Origin: Mucilaginibacter kameinonensis
GTDB taxonomy: Bacteria; Bacteroidota; Bacteroidia; Sphingobacteriales; Sphingobacteriaceae
Reading direction: 5' to 3'
Length of the DNA stretch: 64,000 nt
Assembly: GCF_003675385.1 (NCBI RefSeq)
Contig: NZ_RCWZ01000004.1
Coordinates: forward strand, 992,001-1,056,000
A program made the position numbers and the translations under genes. Each line of letters begins with the position of its first letter. The stretch's first letter is position 1. Under the pieces are notes generated by a model that had not been told where the DNA came from, did not search any database, and saw only the letters and a program-made list of their open reading frames with translations. Below, piece by piece: positions 1 through 10,060 of this stretch.

Positions 1-1436
1 ACCGACAGATAATTAGCCAGTTTTTTAGGCCAGTAACCGGTGATATTGGTAGCGCTGATACTTTTAGGGCCGGCCAATGCGTACGGACCGCGGGCCTGCA
101 CGTAATAAGCAGTACTTTCGTCGCGTTTGCCATTACCAAACCAGATACCGCCATCAAAACCGATATCAGCATAAAACCTTAGCTCGCGGTTAAAGTGGGC
201 TTTGGCAGTTTCGTAACCACTCATGATCAGCGGCGCACTTGAGTCATCGCCCATTTGTGTTGAATTACGATTGGTATAATCCCAGGTTTTATCCTCATTA
301 ATCGGCACACCTTTATCGGTATAAAACAGATCGGCTGTCTGGATAGGCACCGCGAAAGTACCCGGGTTGGTAGAAGCCAGGCCTACAGCCGCCGAAGTCA
401 TCCTTGGGATGGTGAAGTTCTGGTAAGTAAAACCATAGTTTAGCGCCCAGATCAGCTCAGGGTTTTGCTCCCATTTTTCGGTGATATCATTTTGCAGGGT
501 TAAAACTTTTTTCAGCTTGTCCGATACATTACCTACACCTACTGTTGGTGGAGTGGTGTATAACTTAAGTCCCTGCGCTTCACATTCGGTTATAGCAGCC
601 TTACAGGCGTCAGCAGCTTTTTGCCATTTGCCCGCGTCATAAGTTGCAGAAAAAAGGCTTTTGCCGTCATGATCTTTAAAACCTGCATAATCAGGATTAC
701 CATTAAACAGCGGACTTGCAGCTGTAGTTAGGATCTCGGCTTTAACGGATAGCGCTATAAATTTGGTGATACGGCCAAATTCCGTAGCCTGGTTATCAAT
801 AACCGGTGGCAGATCTGGAATAGCCTCATCAAGCAATGACACCACGTAATCAAAACCCTCATCAACAGATGAGCGCTTACGTTTTACCTCTTCTGCCGAT
901 GCGTTGATCGGGAAGTTTTCTTTAATGAGCAGCATCGGGCCGTACATCCTGATGAGATAATAATGATAATATGCCTTTAGGAATTTGGTTTCGGCAATCC
1001 ACCTTTTCTTTTCAGATGCGCTCAGGTCGATAGGTTTATCAATGTTCTCAAGCATGATATTGCATCGCCTTAAAGCCTGAAAAATAGCCAGACCACCGTT
1101 TGCGCCATCCCAGTAGTTAAGGCTCACGTTCGAGTTGCTTTGCAGCCCGCGGATCAGGTTAAAACCTGCCTCGTTAAAGTAATGATCGTTCAGTGTGTTG
1201 GGATATACAATCTCCGATGAGTACACAAAACCCGGATTGTTCACCACATCATTTAAATGCTGCATGGTTGAGTAGCAGGTAAACAGGTAGTCCTCCGCTT
1301 CGTTGCGGTTGCGGAAGGTATAGTCTATCGTGGCCACATTATCAGGAGTGATATCCAGGTACTTTTTGCATGACTGGCCCATGATAACCAAAGCGGCCAG
1401 CATAACAATTTTATAATATGATCTTATATTTTTCAT
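1..1436 (-). CDS. SusD/RagB-family nutrient-binding lipoprotein (3' end cut by window edge)
   Basis: This frame is open from the ATG at 1434-1436 to the window edge, about 478 residues, so the C-terminus is missing. The N-terminus has a short hydrophobic stretch ending in a lipobox with Cys23 (VIMGQSCKKYLD), so it is an exported lipoprotein. The pattern of SusD proteins follows: early YLDITP, then helical TPR-like segments including KAYYHYYLIRMYGPM, which is typical of the family. SusD proteins sit on the cell surface and form a lid over the SusC channel to capture glycans or peptides. It starts 21 bases after the stop of the SusC gene at 1458-4745, so the two form one operon. The substrate cannot be told, because any associated enzymes lie outside the window. 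Confidence 0.93.
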   Translation of the reverse strand, partial: MKNIRSYYKIVMLAALVIMGQSCKKYLDITPDNVATIDYTFRNRNEAEDYLFTCYSTMQHLNDVVNNPGFVYSSEIVYPNTLNDHYFNEAGFNLIRGLQSNSNVSLNYWDGANGGLAIFQALRRCNIMLENIDKPIDLSASEKKRWIAETKFLKAYYHYYLIRMYGPMLLIKENFPINASAEEVKRKRSSVDEGFDYVVSLLDEAIPDLPPVIDNQATEFGRITKFIALSVKAEILTTAASPLFNGNPDYAGFKDHDGKSLFSATYDAGKWQKAADACKAAITECEAQGLKLYTTPPTVGVGNVSDKLKKVLTLQNDITEKWEQNPELIWALNYGFTYQNFTIPRMTSAAVGLASTNPGTFAVPIQTADLFYTDKGVPINEDKTWDYTNRNSTQMGDDSSAPLIMSGYETAKAHFNRELRFYADIGFDGGIWFGNGKRDESTAYYVQARGPYALAGPKSISATNITGYWPKKLANYLS

Positions 1437-1457
1437 CTCTCTAAAATCCGTTTACGG

Positions 1458-4400
1458 TTATAAATTCACGTTTAAGCCCAGGTTAAACACTTTCTGTATC
1501 GGATAAGCAAAGCCGTTACCACCCTGCTCAGGGTCCCACATTTTGAAGGGGCTCCAGGTAAGCAGGTTAAGGCCGTTAAAGTAAATGCGGCAATTGGTCA
1601 GGTGCATTGCTTTTGATATGCTTTTTGGCAGTGTATATCCCAACTCTACCGACTTGAGCCTCATGAAGCTACCATCGCGCAGCCACCAGGTGCTTGGCTG
1701 CAGGTTGTTAAGTACCGTGGTTGAAGTAGTGCCAAGGCGCGGATACAAGGCGTACAGGTCCTGGTGTTCTTCGCTCCAGTGACTATCGGCAAAAGCCTGC
1801 AACACCTGGGTATTTCCGTAGATATAGGGATCATTACTTGGGATGAAAGGACTAACCTTGTTTGGATCGATAAAGAATGATACCCTTGCCTGGCCCTGGA
1901 AAAAAGCCGAAAGATCAAACCCTTTAAATCCGGTTGAGAAACCGAAACCATAAACAATTTCGGGCGTTTGCGGATAGCCTAAAAATGCCTGGTCAAGATA
2001 ATCTATTTTACCGTCGCCGTTCAAATCACGGTACTTGATATCACCACCTTGTGGCAAAATACCATTGGTACCGTTAGCGCTGAAGATCTGTGTGGGCGAG
2101 TTGCGGGCTTCCTGATCGTCAACAAATAAACGCTCGGCTATGTAACCATAACCGCGACTTATAGGCTGACCAATAAAATGCCTCCAGGGCTCTTTATAAT
2201 CGGGCTCTTCAATGTATTTATACCTGTTGGTGGAGTAGGTGAAGTTACCGCGGATAGATGCCCATGCACCATTGCTGAAACTCTGCTTATAATCCAACGA
2301 AAGATCAACGCCTTTTGAGTTTACCTTGCCTAAGTTGGCGCTGGTTGTTGACTCCAAACCTTCGCTGGTGGGGGTGTTGGTACGCTCCTGCAAAATATTA
2401 TAGCGGTTGTTCCGGTAAAACTCGGCCACTACATTGAAGTTTTTCAGAAAGGTAGCCTCAACCGCGATATTGGTTTGTTTGGACGTTTCCCAGGTAACAT
2501 CAGGATTGGCGTAGTTATTAATGAACACACCTTTACGCTCGTACTGGTTATTGATACCAAACTGGGCATAGTTAGGCCCTGCGTTCAAGGTAACATCCGA
2601 TTGGTAGAAGAACCTTTGATTGCCAATAGCATCATTACCCACCAAACCATAGCTGGCCCTGATCTTTAAACGATCAAGGATATTAGGGTTCCAGAATTTT
2701 TCGTTTGATACCACCCATGAACCACCAATGGTTGGGAAAAAGCCATAACGGTGATTTGCCGAAAAACGCTCCGAACCGTTGTAACCAAAGTTAGTTTCGA
2801 TAAAATACCTTCTCAGGTAGGAGTAGGTTAACCTGCCCGCCAAACCTAAATTGCGATATGGCAATGAGTAAGGCAGCGTAGTAGTATTTGTTTTTGGGTC
2901 CTTGGCGCTTGAATAAAGCGTTTGCTGCGCTGTACCAATTAATGTTGAGCTGATATTGTGCCCTTTACCGAATGGCTTATTATACTCAAGCGCGGTTTGC
3001 AGGTAAAAGAAAGTATTGGCGTTAGGCTCATTACGGCTGTAGTTCAGATATTCGGTTGCTACGTTGTTGCCTGTAGGCTGCGGGTTAAGCCAGGTTAGGG
3101 TGTATTTATTACTATCCTTATCGTAGCTGCCAACATTGTAATAAAACGGCGAATAAGCCAGCTGTGAATCAAAGTATGAATACCTGTTGGTATTGAAGAT
3201 GCTCTTGAACTTTAAACCATCAGTAATAAATTTCAGATCCTGGTTTAACTCAAACTGGGCCGACATTCTCGACTCCGACGAGTTTTTATGGCCCCTTAAT
3301 AAAGCAGCGTACGGGTTATTGTACTGGATACTGTTACTGGTAGTACCTGACGCCAAACCTACGTTACCAAACAAGATGTGCTGTGCATTGGCATTAGCCG
3401 CGTCTGGCTCATAATAGGCCGGGAATAAAACCGGGCTGGTATGGATGGCCACATTATAAAGATCGGATGCAAAAGAGCCATCGGAAGTAATAGGACCATT
3501 ATACTCACTGAAAGTACCCGATAAACGTACAATAACCTCGGTAGTTTTGGTAAGGTTAACATTTACGTTTGAGCGCAGTTGATAGTTTTTGAACTTAACG
3601 TTGTTGTTATTGTTGTTGCGGATATCTTCACGCAAAACGCCATTATCAATATTATATGAACCGGCAATATAATAACGCGCTGTTGGGCCGCCGCCGCTAA
3701 CGCTTAAATCGTTACGCTGGGTGGTAGCTTGCTTTTTAAATAACAATCCCAACCAGTCAACCGCCGGATAAACATAAGGGTTACTGCCCGGCGTGTGGTT
3801 AATGGTGTTAATAGTATTGTTAATTTTTGTTTGAGGAAAGGGAAGCGGTAACGTAGGATCGCGTGTTAACGATGCCTCGTTATACAGGTTCATGTACTGG
3901 ATAGGATCAACCAGTTGTGGGGTTTGGGTTGATTGCGACGAAGAAAACTCCGACCGGAAATTGATCTTGGCCGGACCTTGTTTACCTTCTTTAGTGGCAA
4001 CTAAAATTACGCCGTTGGCACCGCGGGCACCATATAAAGCGGTAGCGCTTGCATCTTTCAATATCGAAAAACTGGCGATATCATCCACGTTTAAACGGGC
4101 AAGGTCATTGGTTGATAGCTCAACGTTATCAATCAAGATTAACGGATCGCGTTTGTAGCCGAAAGTGGTTACCCCACGGATAAAGAACGAGGCGTTATCC
4201 TGCCCGGGCTGGCCGCTGCGCTGATAAGCAATAATACCCGCTGCCTGACCAGCAAGCGCGTTGGTAAGGTTACTTGCCGGGATCTTTAACTCGCCGGGCT
4301 TGATACTGGTAACCGAACCTACCAGGGCCTCCTTACGCTCCTTTTTACCAAAGGCGGTTACCACTACCTCTTCGGCCAGAAGTTTTTGTTCTTTAAGCCT

Positions 4401-4745
4401 GATAGTGATATGCTGATTATCTGAAGTTACCACCATATGCTGATCGATAAAACCAACAAACGAGATTTTAAGACTGATACCTGCCGGCACTTCGAGCACA
4501 AACCGGCCATTTATATCGGAGGTTGTGCCTGTGTTTTTAACATTTTCGGCAGTAATGTTGGCGCCGGGTATTTTTACGCCAAGGGTGTCGGTTACCTGCC
4601 CCACAACCGTGATCTTGTTTTGCGCATGCACATTAATGGCAAAACACGATAGTATCAGAAGCATTAATAACCGCCCAATAAAAAGATGGCTTTGCTGCCT
4701 GCCCCTCTTCACCGGAAATTGATCATAATTGTAAAATGGTTTCAT
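1458..4745 (-). CDS. SusC/RagA-family TonB-dependent outer-membrane receptor
   Basis: This 1095-residue protein has the full SusC layout. A signal peptide ends near residue 41 (NVHAQ). It is followed by a carboxypeptidase-regulatory-like beta-sandwich (about 45-120, VGQVTDTLGVKIPGANI), a plug domain (about 130-250) with the conserved ILKDASATALYGARGANGVILVATK segment, and a long beta-barrel ending in aromatic-rich strands. It lacks the N-terminal STN domain and has no adjacent sigma/FecR pair, so it is probably not a sigma-signalling receptor. It imports oligomers across the outer membrane using TonB energy, with the SusD partner encoded just downstream. The ligand is unknown. Confidence 0.96.
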   Translation of the reverse strand: MKPFYNYDQFPVKRGRQQSHLFIGRLLMLLILSCFAINVHAQNKITVVGQVTDTLGVKIPGANITAENVKNTGTTSDINGRFVLEVPAGISLKISFVGFIDQHMVVTSDNQHITIRLKEQKLLAEEVVVTAFGKKERKEALVGSVTSIKPGELKIPASNLTNALAGQAAGIIAYQRSGQPGQDNASFFIRGVTTFGYKRDPLILIDNVELSTNDLARLNVDDIASFSILKDASATALYGARGANGVILVATKEGKQGPAKINFRSEFSSSQSTQTPQLVDPIQYMNLYNEASLTRDPTLPLPFPQTKINNTINTINHTPGSNPYVYPAVDWLGLLFKKQATTQRNDLSVSGGGPTARYYIAGSYNIDNGVLREDIRNNNNNNVKFKNYQLRSNVNVNLTKTTEVIVRLSGTFSEYNGPITSDGSFASDLYNVAIHTSPVLFPAYYEPDAANANAQHILFGNVGLASGTTSNSIQYNNPYAALLRGHKNSSESRMSAQFELNQDLKFITDGLKFKSIFNTNRYSYFDSQLAYSPFYYNVGSYDKDSNKYTLTWLNPQPTGNNVATEYLNYSRNEPNANTFFYLQTALEYNKPFGKGHNISSTLIGTAQQTLYSSAKDPKTNTTTLPYSLPYRNLGLAGRLTYSYLRRYFIETNFGYNGSERFSANHRYGFFPTIGGSWVVSNEKFWNPNILDRLKIRASYGLVGNDAIGNQRFFYQSDVTLNAGPNYAQFGINNQYERKGVFINNYANPDVTWETSKQTNIAVEATFLKNFNVVAEFYRNNRYNILQERTNTPTSEGLESTTSANLGKVNSKGVDLSLDYKQSFSNGAWASIRGNFTYSTNRYKYIEEPDYKEPWRHFIGQPISRGYGYIAERLFVDDQEARNSPTQIFSANGTNGILPQGGDIKYRDLNGDGKIDYLDQAFLGYPQTPEIVYGFGFSTGFKGFDLSAFFQGQARVSFFIDPNKVSPFIPSNDPYIYGNTQVLQAFADSHWSEEHQDLYALYPRLGTTSTTVLNNLQPSTWWLRDGSFMRLKSVELGYTLPKSISKAMHLTNCRIYFNGLNLLTWSPFKMWDPEQGGNGFAYPIQKVFNLGLNVNL

Positions 4746-5283
4746 AAAATTGGGTTCATATAAATTTTTTAGGGTTGTTAGCCGGGTTTTAAATTCAATT
4801 TGCCCTTAGTTTAAGTCCATAACATTCCTATGTCGGCAGGCTTAACCAGGGGTTAAATGGCTAAGCGACCACACCAAAAGGAAAAACTAAATAATGGCTA
4901 ATAATATCATTTGAGTAAAATGACCCAATGACTTGCCAGACTTATCCAGGCTCCGTGAATTTTAATTGTAGCAACGACAGTTTCGCCGTATTAAGGGAGT
5001 AGCACTTCTTTTCATAATTGTTTGCGTTTGATTTTACTAATTGGTTTTGTAAATCTATAAGTGTGCCGCAAAATTTAAAATGGATAAAACACATAAAAAG
5101 ATGGATAATATTATCTTTCATGATACTCCATTTCGAAGTGAACCACAGGCAATTAACCAAACTTTCCGGACCGATTTAATCAAATAAACCCGCACCATTT
5201 TTCGAGCATTATAAAAAGAATAAGGCCGCGTCGCGACCTTGATAAAAATGAACAATATTGCTTTTTACTATTGCAAAAACCTT
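4746..5283. other. Intergenic region with no gene I can support
   Basis: This 538-base gap lies upstream of the SusC gene at 1458-4745 and must hold its promoter. It is AT-rich. A 72-codon minus-strand open frame (4942-5160) has no recognisable domain and a composition like non-coding DNA. I see no tRNA, no long inverted repeat and no clear operator here. Confidence 0.5.
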
Positions 5284-7749
5284 TTAGTTATTCTTAAGAC
5301 GGTTACGCTCTTCTTTCAATCCATTTTCCTGTTTACTACGATTTGCCGACCCGGTGCCCCCAAATGATTTTGTATAAGTAAGCTTAATCACCGGGAAACG
5401 CCTGGTTTCGGTATTGACAATCACATGGCTTTTTATATCAAAAGCTTCGCGTGTAAGCGTGCCATACCTTACGTGAATCTGCGATGCACTTAACACGTCG
5501 GCTACTGCCAATTGCAAACTGCCCCTATTATTTTTCAACTCTTTTTTTATCCCAGCATTGATCACCCCAAAACCATCAACCCGGGTTGTACCATTATATG
5601 AGAGGGAATTGTACTGCCCCGATACTTCCGCCGAAAAACTACCAGGCAACTTAAACAGCTGGTTAAAATTGAAGGAATAGCCGAAATATGATTTGCTTAA
5701 GGGATTCAAAGTGTAATTTTCCTTAAACTGCCTTAATCCCCCCACAAAACTATAGGTCATTTCCCACCAGTTGCCCACCTTAAACGGGGCATTTACCTGG
5801 AAAGTCAGAAAGTTTTGGCGTGACAAGTTTTGAGGCGAGATAAATAAAATATCGTGGTTAGGACTTTCGCTAAGCTGATAACGGGCGATGGCATTATCAT
5901 CCCGGCTGTAAAGCAGGGAAAAACTATAATCGCCGTAGTTATATCCCAATTTTATGTTATTGGTGATAGTTGGTTTCAAAAAAGGGTTACCGGTGTACAC
6001 CGCGGTTGGATCACTATAGGCAAAGTACGAAGCCAGGTCGTCATATGATGGCCTTGCTATTCTTTTGGTGTAGGATAACTGCAACTCCGAGCGGTCGCCC
6101 AGTTTAGCAGTAAAAAGTACCGTCGGGAATAGTTTTCCTAATTTGCGGTTTACGATGTTGCTGCCGGTTTGCGGGTTATCCATATTGGTGTACGAGTATT
6201 CATATCGTGCCCCGGTATTCAGGCTTATGCCTTTGGCCAGTTGCCAGTTAAGGGAAAGATAAGTGGCTCCGATATCCTCCTTCATATAAATATTAGCAGC
6301 GGTTTGCATGTTTCGCTCCCAAATGCCATTGTTAAAACTCTCAATGCCTGAAGAGCTCGAACTGCCGGTATGTGTTCCTTTAATACCTGTTTCCAGTTTT
6401 AATAAAGATGATAACTGATTGGTGTAATCGGCCTTGAATACGCCTACGTTGATAGTGGTATTGGCAAATCCGCGCTGTTGTTGAGCGCTTACGCTGTTAT
6501 TGGCGTATACCTGCTCGCCATGTTTGTTGATAAAGGAAGTATTAACTACCGTTGGGCCATCGCTGTTGTAATGGATATAATCACCCTCCATGCTAATCTT
6601 CTCCCCTTCCTTCAGTACCCGCTCCATACTAACTGAACTTATGAGGTTATCAATACCATCCCTACCGTTAACATGCCCGATATATCTGATCAAAGAATCC
6701 GGAAGGACATTGTAACCGGCGTTGCTATAGGTATAAGTTGGCGAATGAATATTGTTATAGCTCACATTTCCGCTTAGGGTAGTTTTGCTGTCCAGCTTAA
6801 TATCAGCCCCCAAATTGGCATTATGGTTATTGCTCACCCGTTTGGTTTTGGTATAAAATTCCACTTCAGCATCACCGCCAAGAAAGGGCATATTTTGACT
6901 ACCCGTAATAAACAGATCGGTATAAGTTCTGTCATGCTGAAAAGTGTAAGAGCCGTACAGGTTAACATTTTGCGTATTGTGATTGAGATTGATGCTGGCC
7001 GTACCTTTTTCGCCCATGCCATAGCCCCCGGTTAAAGAATAGGAGCCGTTAGTTCCCTGCTTTTTACTTTTTTTCATCACAATATTAATGATCCCGGCGC
7101 TGCCCTCGGCGTCATAACCGGCAGGCGGGGTGCTCAGCAATTCTATCTTTTCAATATTATCGGCACTGGTACCGTTAAGCAGGTTCATGACCTGCGCAAG
7201 CGGCATCCGCACCAGTTTTCCGTTAATCATAACTGTAGCACCACTTTTGCCATTCAGGGCAATTCCGTTATCCCTATGATCGATAGCTACCCCCGGCGAC
7301 CGCTCCAATACCTGCAAAGCAGTACTGCCTTTGGTAAGCACACTGTTTTCAACGTTTACCACCAATCCGTCGCTGCGTTGCTGGTATAACGGTTTGCCGG
7401 CCCTAATCACCACTTCACCCAATTGACGGGTATCCTCCTTCATTACAATAACAGCAAGGTATTTTACCTCTTTGCTGCCGCTGATAGCAAAAGGCGATGA
7501 AAACCAGGTTTGATAACCTATACTGCTAAGCTTAAGACGGTAATTTCCGGCAGATACTTCGGCAATATTATAACTACCCTGCTCAGTAGTGAGCATACTT
7601 TTAACCGATGACGAATCGGCCGTTTTAACGAGCGATACGGTTGCGTATGCTAAAGGCTGACCGTTGACTGTAGTTACCCGGCCAGATACCTGCGCTTTCA
7701 CCACTTGTAAAAGGCAAATAAATAACAGACTGATACTTAAAGTTTTCAT
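5284..7749 (-). CDS. Outer-membrane beta-barrel receptor (CarboxypepD_reg-like plus TonB-plug, OMP_b-brl_3 type)
   Basis: The protein has 821 residues. It has a signal peptide (about 1-19, ending VVKAQ), a carboxypeptidase-regulatory-like domain (about 20-105, SGRVTTVNGQPLAYATVSL), a plug-like region (about 110-225, containing LLSTPPAGYDAEGSAGIINIVMKK) and a C-terminal beta-barrel. This matches the shorter TonB-dependent receptor group found across Bacteroidota, not SusC, and there is no SusD next to it. Proteins of this type are often found beside two-component or LytTR regulators, and a LytS/LytTR pair is divergently encoded at 8150-10020. That it transports siderophores, peptides or another ligand is not decidable here. 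Confidence 0.88.
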   Translation of the reverse strand: MKTLSISLLFICLLQVVKAQVSGRVTTVNGQPLAYATVSLVKTADSSSVKSMLTTEQGSYNIAEVSAGNYRLKLSSIGYQTWFSSPFAISGSKEVKYLAVIVMKEDTRQLGEVVIRAGKPLYQQRSDGLVVNVENSVLTKGSTALQVLERSPGVAIDHRDNGIALNGKSGATVMINGKLVRMPLAQVMNLLNGTSADNIEKIELLSTPPAGYDAEGSAGIINIVMKKSKKQGTNGSYSLTGGYGMGEKGTASINLNHNTQNVNLYGSYTFQHDRTYTDLFITGSQNMPFLGGDAEVEFYTKTKRVSNNHNANLGADIKLDSKTTLSGNVSYNNIHSPTYTYSNAGYNVLPDSLIRYIGHVNGRDGIDNLISSVSMERVLKEGEKISMEGDYIHYNSDGPTVVNTSFINKHGEQVYANNSVSAQQQRGFANTTINVGVFKADYTNQLSSLLKLETGIKGTHTGSSSSSGIESFNNGIWERNMQTAANIYMKEDIGATYLSLNWQLAKGISLNTGARYEYSYTNMDNPQTGSNIVNRKLGKLFPTVLFTAKLGDRSELQLSYTKRIARPSYDDLASYFAYSDPTAVYTGNPFLKPTITNNIKLGYNYGDYSFSLLYSRDDNAIARYQLSESPNHDILFISPQNLSRQNFLTFQVNAPFKVGNWWEMTYSFVGGLRQFKENYTLNPLSKSYFGYSFNFNQLFKLPGSFSAEVSGQYNSLSYNGTTRVDGFGVINAGIKKELKNNRGSLQLAVADVLSASQIHVRYGTLTREAFDIKSHVIVNTETRRFPVIKLTYTKSFGGTGSANRSKQENGLKEERNRLKNN

Positions 7750-8149
7750 AAGTTTTCACAACCTTTTTAGCGGTTATACCAACAAATAAAAACCGGTTAT
7801 TAATCTTTAAAAAACTTCAGTGATGAGTAGCTGTGGATAATTGATAAGATACCGAAAAAGCGGGCTAATAAGGTAAAACCCTAAACTATATCAGCTTTTT
7901 CACTGCTTATACGCCAAAGTCTGCATTTGGTCAATTATTTAACCCGCTTGATATAATAACCATGTATAAATCAGTGCTATTGCCGTATCTTTAGGTATGA
8001 CGTTAAAAAAACACTGTATGAAAGTATAAAAGCCGTCATTACGAGGAACGAAGCAATCCCCGATTGGCAGAGCCACTCTGTATAGTTTGGGATTGCCTCG
8101 TTCCTCGCGATGACGGTCGTTTTTTTGTTTGTCCTTAACTATATCTGAT
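7750..8149. other. Divergent intergenic region with a palindromic repeat
   Basis: This 400-base gap separates the beta-barrel receptor (minus) from the histidine kinase (plus) and should contain both promoters. Its right half is a long hairpin-forming repeat (8033-8116), described separately. No coding frame in it looks real. Confidence 0.6.
8033..8116. repeat. REP-like palindromic repeat, GTCATTGCGAGG family, copy 1
   Basis: Two 28-base arms (8033-8060 and 8089-8116) are near-perfect reverse complements around a 28-base loop. The arm core reads CGAGGAACGAAGCAATC. The same core appears three times at 25947-26079, so it is a dispersed element and not a one-off hairpin. It ends 33 bases before the kinase ATG, so it may lie in that gene's leader. 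Confidence 0.88.
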
Positions 8150-9283
8150 ATGACCAGATTATCCGTAGATACTTTAAACCAGAACTGGTTGTTTAAATAC
8201 AAGCTGTACCACATTCCGTTTTGGTGCGTGTACCATTATTTCTGGTTCACTATAGCGGTGGCTAATCCCGTAGCTGCTGCCAAATCCATGTTTTTTTCGG
8301 CTTATAGTGTTAAGATGCTGGCTTATGTGGTTTTGCAGGCATTTGCGGTTTATTTCAACCTATACTACCTCATGCCCAGGTATATGAAAAAGGGCAGTCT
8401 TACAAAATACGTTATCTACCTTTCGTTAACGGCAATTTGCGCGTCGTCACTTATTAATGGAGGTTATTATTTGAGCGCATTCTTCGCGGGCTGTTCGGTT
8501 AAAACAATGTTTGGGGTTGATCCGGATAACTTCATGTATTTCTATAATACATCGTTTCCCTCAACCATAGCCAGCATGACCTTAGGTATGAGCATCAAGC
8601 TGACTAAAAACTGGCTGCAAACCCAGCATCGCCAGCAATTACTCGAAAAAGAGAAACTGGAAACCGAACTCAAATTCCTTAAGTATCAGTTTAACCCGCA
8701 CTTCCTGTTCAACAGTATCAACTCTATATTTTTCCTGATCCATAAAAATCCGGGAATGGCATCCGCTTCCCTTGCCAAATTTTCGGAGTTGTTGCGGTAT
8801 CAATTGTATGAATGCAACGATCATCAAATCCCCCTGGGAAAAGAACTCACCTATCTCGAAAATTTTATCGAACTGGAAAAACTCCGCCAAAACAATAATG
8901 TACATGTCACTTTTGAGGCCGATGAACCCATGCCAGGGCATTTAGGGATAGCCCCCTTCATACTCATGACCTTTGTAGAAAATGCCTTTAAACACGTATC
9001 AAAAGATGCGGGGCAACCCAACTGGATTGGTATTAAACTCGGGCTAACCAATAATCAGCTTGACTTTTCAGTCGCCAACAGTACATCCAACGAACCAGGT
9101 ACCGAGGTATTGGACTACGGCGGCATCGGTCTGAAAAATGTAAAACGCAGACTTGATCTGATCTACCCCGATCTTCATAAACTGGAGATTCAAAATACGG
9201 GTAACCGCTTTGAGGTACACCTGCAATTGACTTTGGCCGAACTGGAACAATCGGCAACAACCCTTCAAATGGCCACCCTATGA
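8150..9283 (+). CDS. LytS/YehU-type sensor histidine kinase (His_kinase PF06580)
   Basis: I place the start at the ATG at 8150; a TTG 21 bases upstream is in frame but less likely, giving 377 residues here. The N-terminal half carries about four membrane helices (roughly 20-145). The cytoplasmic half has the hallmark QFNPHFLFNSINS with phospho-acceptor His184, an N-box (ILMTFVENAFKHV) and a glycine motif (GGIGLKNVKRRLDLIYP). This is the LytS class that pairs with LytTR regulators. Its stop codon overlaps the start of the response regulator by four bases (ATGA, 9280-9283), showing translational coupling. The sensed signal is unknown. Confidence 0.94.
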   Translation: MTRLSVDTLNQNWLFKYKLYHIPFWCVYHYFWFTIAVANPVAAAKSMFFSAYSVKMLAYVVLQAFAVYFNLYYLMPRYMKKGSLTKYVIYLSLTAICASSLINGGYYLSAFFAGCSVKTMFGVDPDNFMYFYNTSFPSTIASMTLGMSIKLTKNWLQTQHRQQLLEKEKLETELKFLKYQFNPHFLFNSINSIFFLIHKNPGMASASLAKFSELLRYQLYECNDHQIPLGKELTYLENFIELEKLRQNNNVHVTFEADEPMPGHLGIAPFILMTFVENAFKHVSKDAGQPNWIGIKLGLTNNQLDFSVANSTSNEPGTEVLDYGGIGLKNVKRRLDLIYPDLHKLEIQNTGNRFEVHLQLTLAELEQSATTLQMATL

Positions 9284-10020
9284 TGAACTGTGTAATAATT
9301 GACGATGAACCTTTGGCCAGGGAAGGATTGGCCAGCTATGTACGCGAGGTAGATTTCTTGACCTTAACAGGCACGTGCGAAAACCCGCTTGAACTGATCA
9401 AACTGCTCGACCGTGAAGCCATTGATCTGATATTCCTGGATATCCAGATGCCCAAAATGAACGGCATTGATTTTTTAAAGATCATGCAAAAACCGCCCAT
9501 GGTGATCATCACTACGGCCTATCCAAGTTACGCGCTGGAAGGTTTCCAGCTCAATGTACTTGATTACTTACTGAAACCCATTACGTTCGACCGCTTTTTC
9601 AAATCGGCCAATAAGGCTAAAGATTATCACCGGCTGCTTTGTAATTCGGTCCAGCCCGGCGCGCCAAAAACAGAAACTGATGAGGGATATTTTTTTATCA
9701 AATGCGGCAACAAGTATGAGAAGATCTATTTTGATGAGATACTGTACGTTGAGGGCATGCAGAACTATGTGACCATTTTTACCACTAAAGCCAAATACGT
9801 TACGCTGTTAAACCTTAAAAGCCTGGAGCAAAACCTGGATAGTAAATTATTTATTCGCGTGCATAAATCATACATTGTATCTACCGGTAAAATTGATGGT
9901 ATTGAAGGGAACGATATTTTTATCGGCCAGCATCGTGTGCCCATAAGCCGCAATTACCGCGAGCAGGTGATACAGCAGGTTGTTACCAATAAACTATGGG
10001 ATAAAATAAAATTTTCATGA
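9280..10020 (+). CDS. LytTR-family response regulator
   Basis: The protein has 246 residues. The receiver domain (1-120) shows the acidic pair Asp8/Asp9, the phospho-acceptor Asp54 in FLDIQMPKMNG, Thr79 and Lys99 (YLLKP). The C-terminal LytTR DNA-binding domain (about 140-240) carries the typical FIKCGNKYEKI, ILYVEGMQNYV and FIRVHKSYIVS stretches. It is the direct partner of the overlapping kinase gene. LytTR proteins bind repeated direct motifs; the divergent receptor gene at 5284-7749 is a possible target, but I did not find a clear pair of LytTR sites. Confidence 0.96.
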   Translation: MMNCVIIDDEPLAREGLASYVREVDFLTLTGTCENPLELIKLLDREAIDLIFLDIQMPKMNGIDFLKIMQKPPMVIITTAYPSYALEGFQLNVLDYLLKPITFDRFFKSANKAKDYHRLLCNSVQPGAPKTETDEGYFFIKCGNKYEKIYFDEILYVEGMQNYVTIFTTKAKYVTLLNLKSLEQNLDSKLFIRVHKSYIVSTGKIDGIEGNDIFIGQHRVPISRNYREQVIQQVVTNKLWDKIKFS

Positions 10021-10060
10021 TATATTTATATCAGTTTTAAACCTTTGTCCGCATAATGCC

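Noticed and set aside
4942..5160. 72-codon minus-strand open frame upstream of the SusC gene
   Set aside because: No recognisable domain, composition like AT-rich spacer, and it fills the space where the SusC promoter should be.
7939..8214. Minus-strand open frame across the REP-like hairpin
   Set aside because: It is made partly of repeat sequence and overlaps the kinase start on the other strand.
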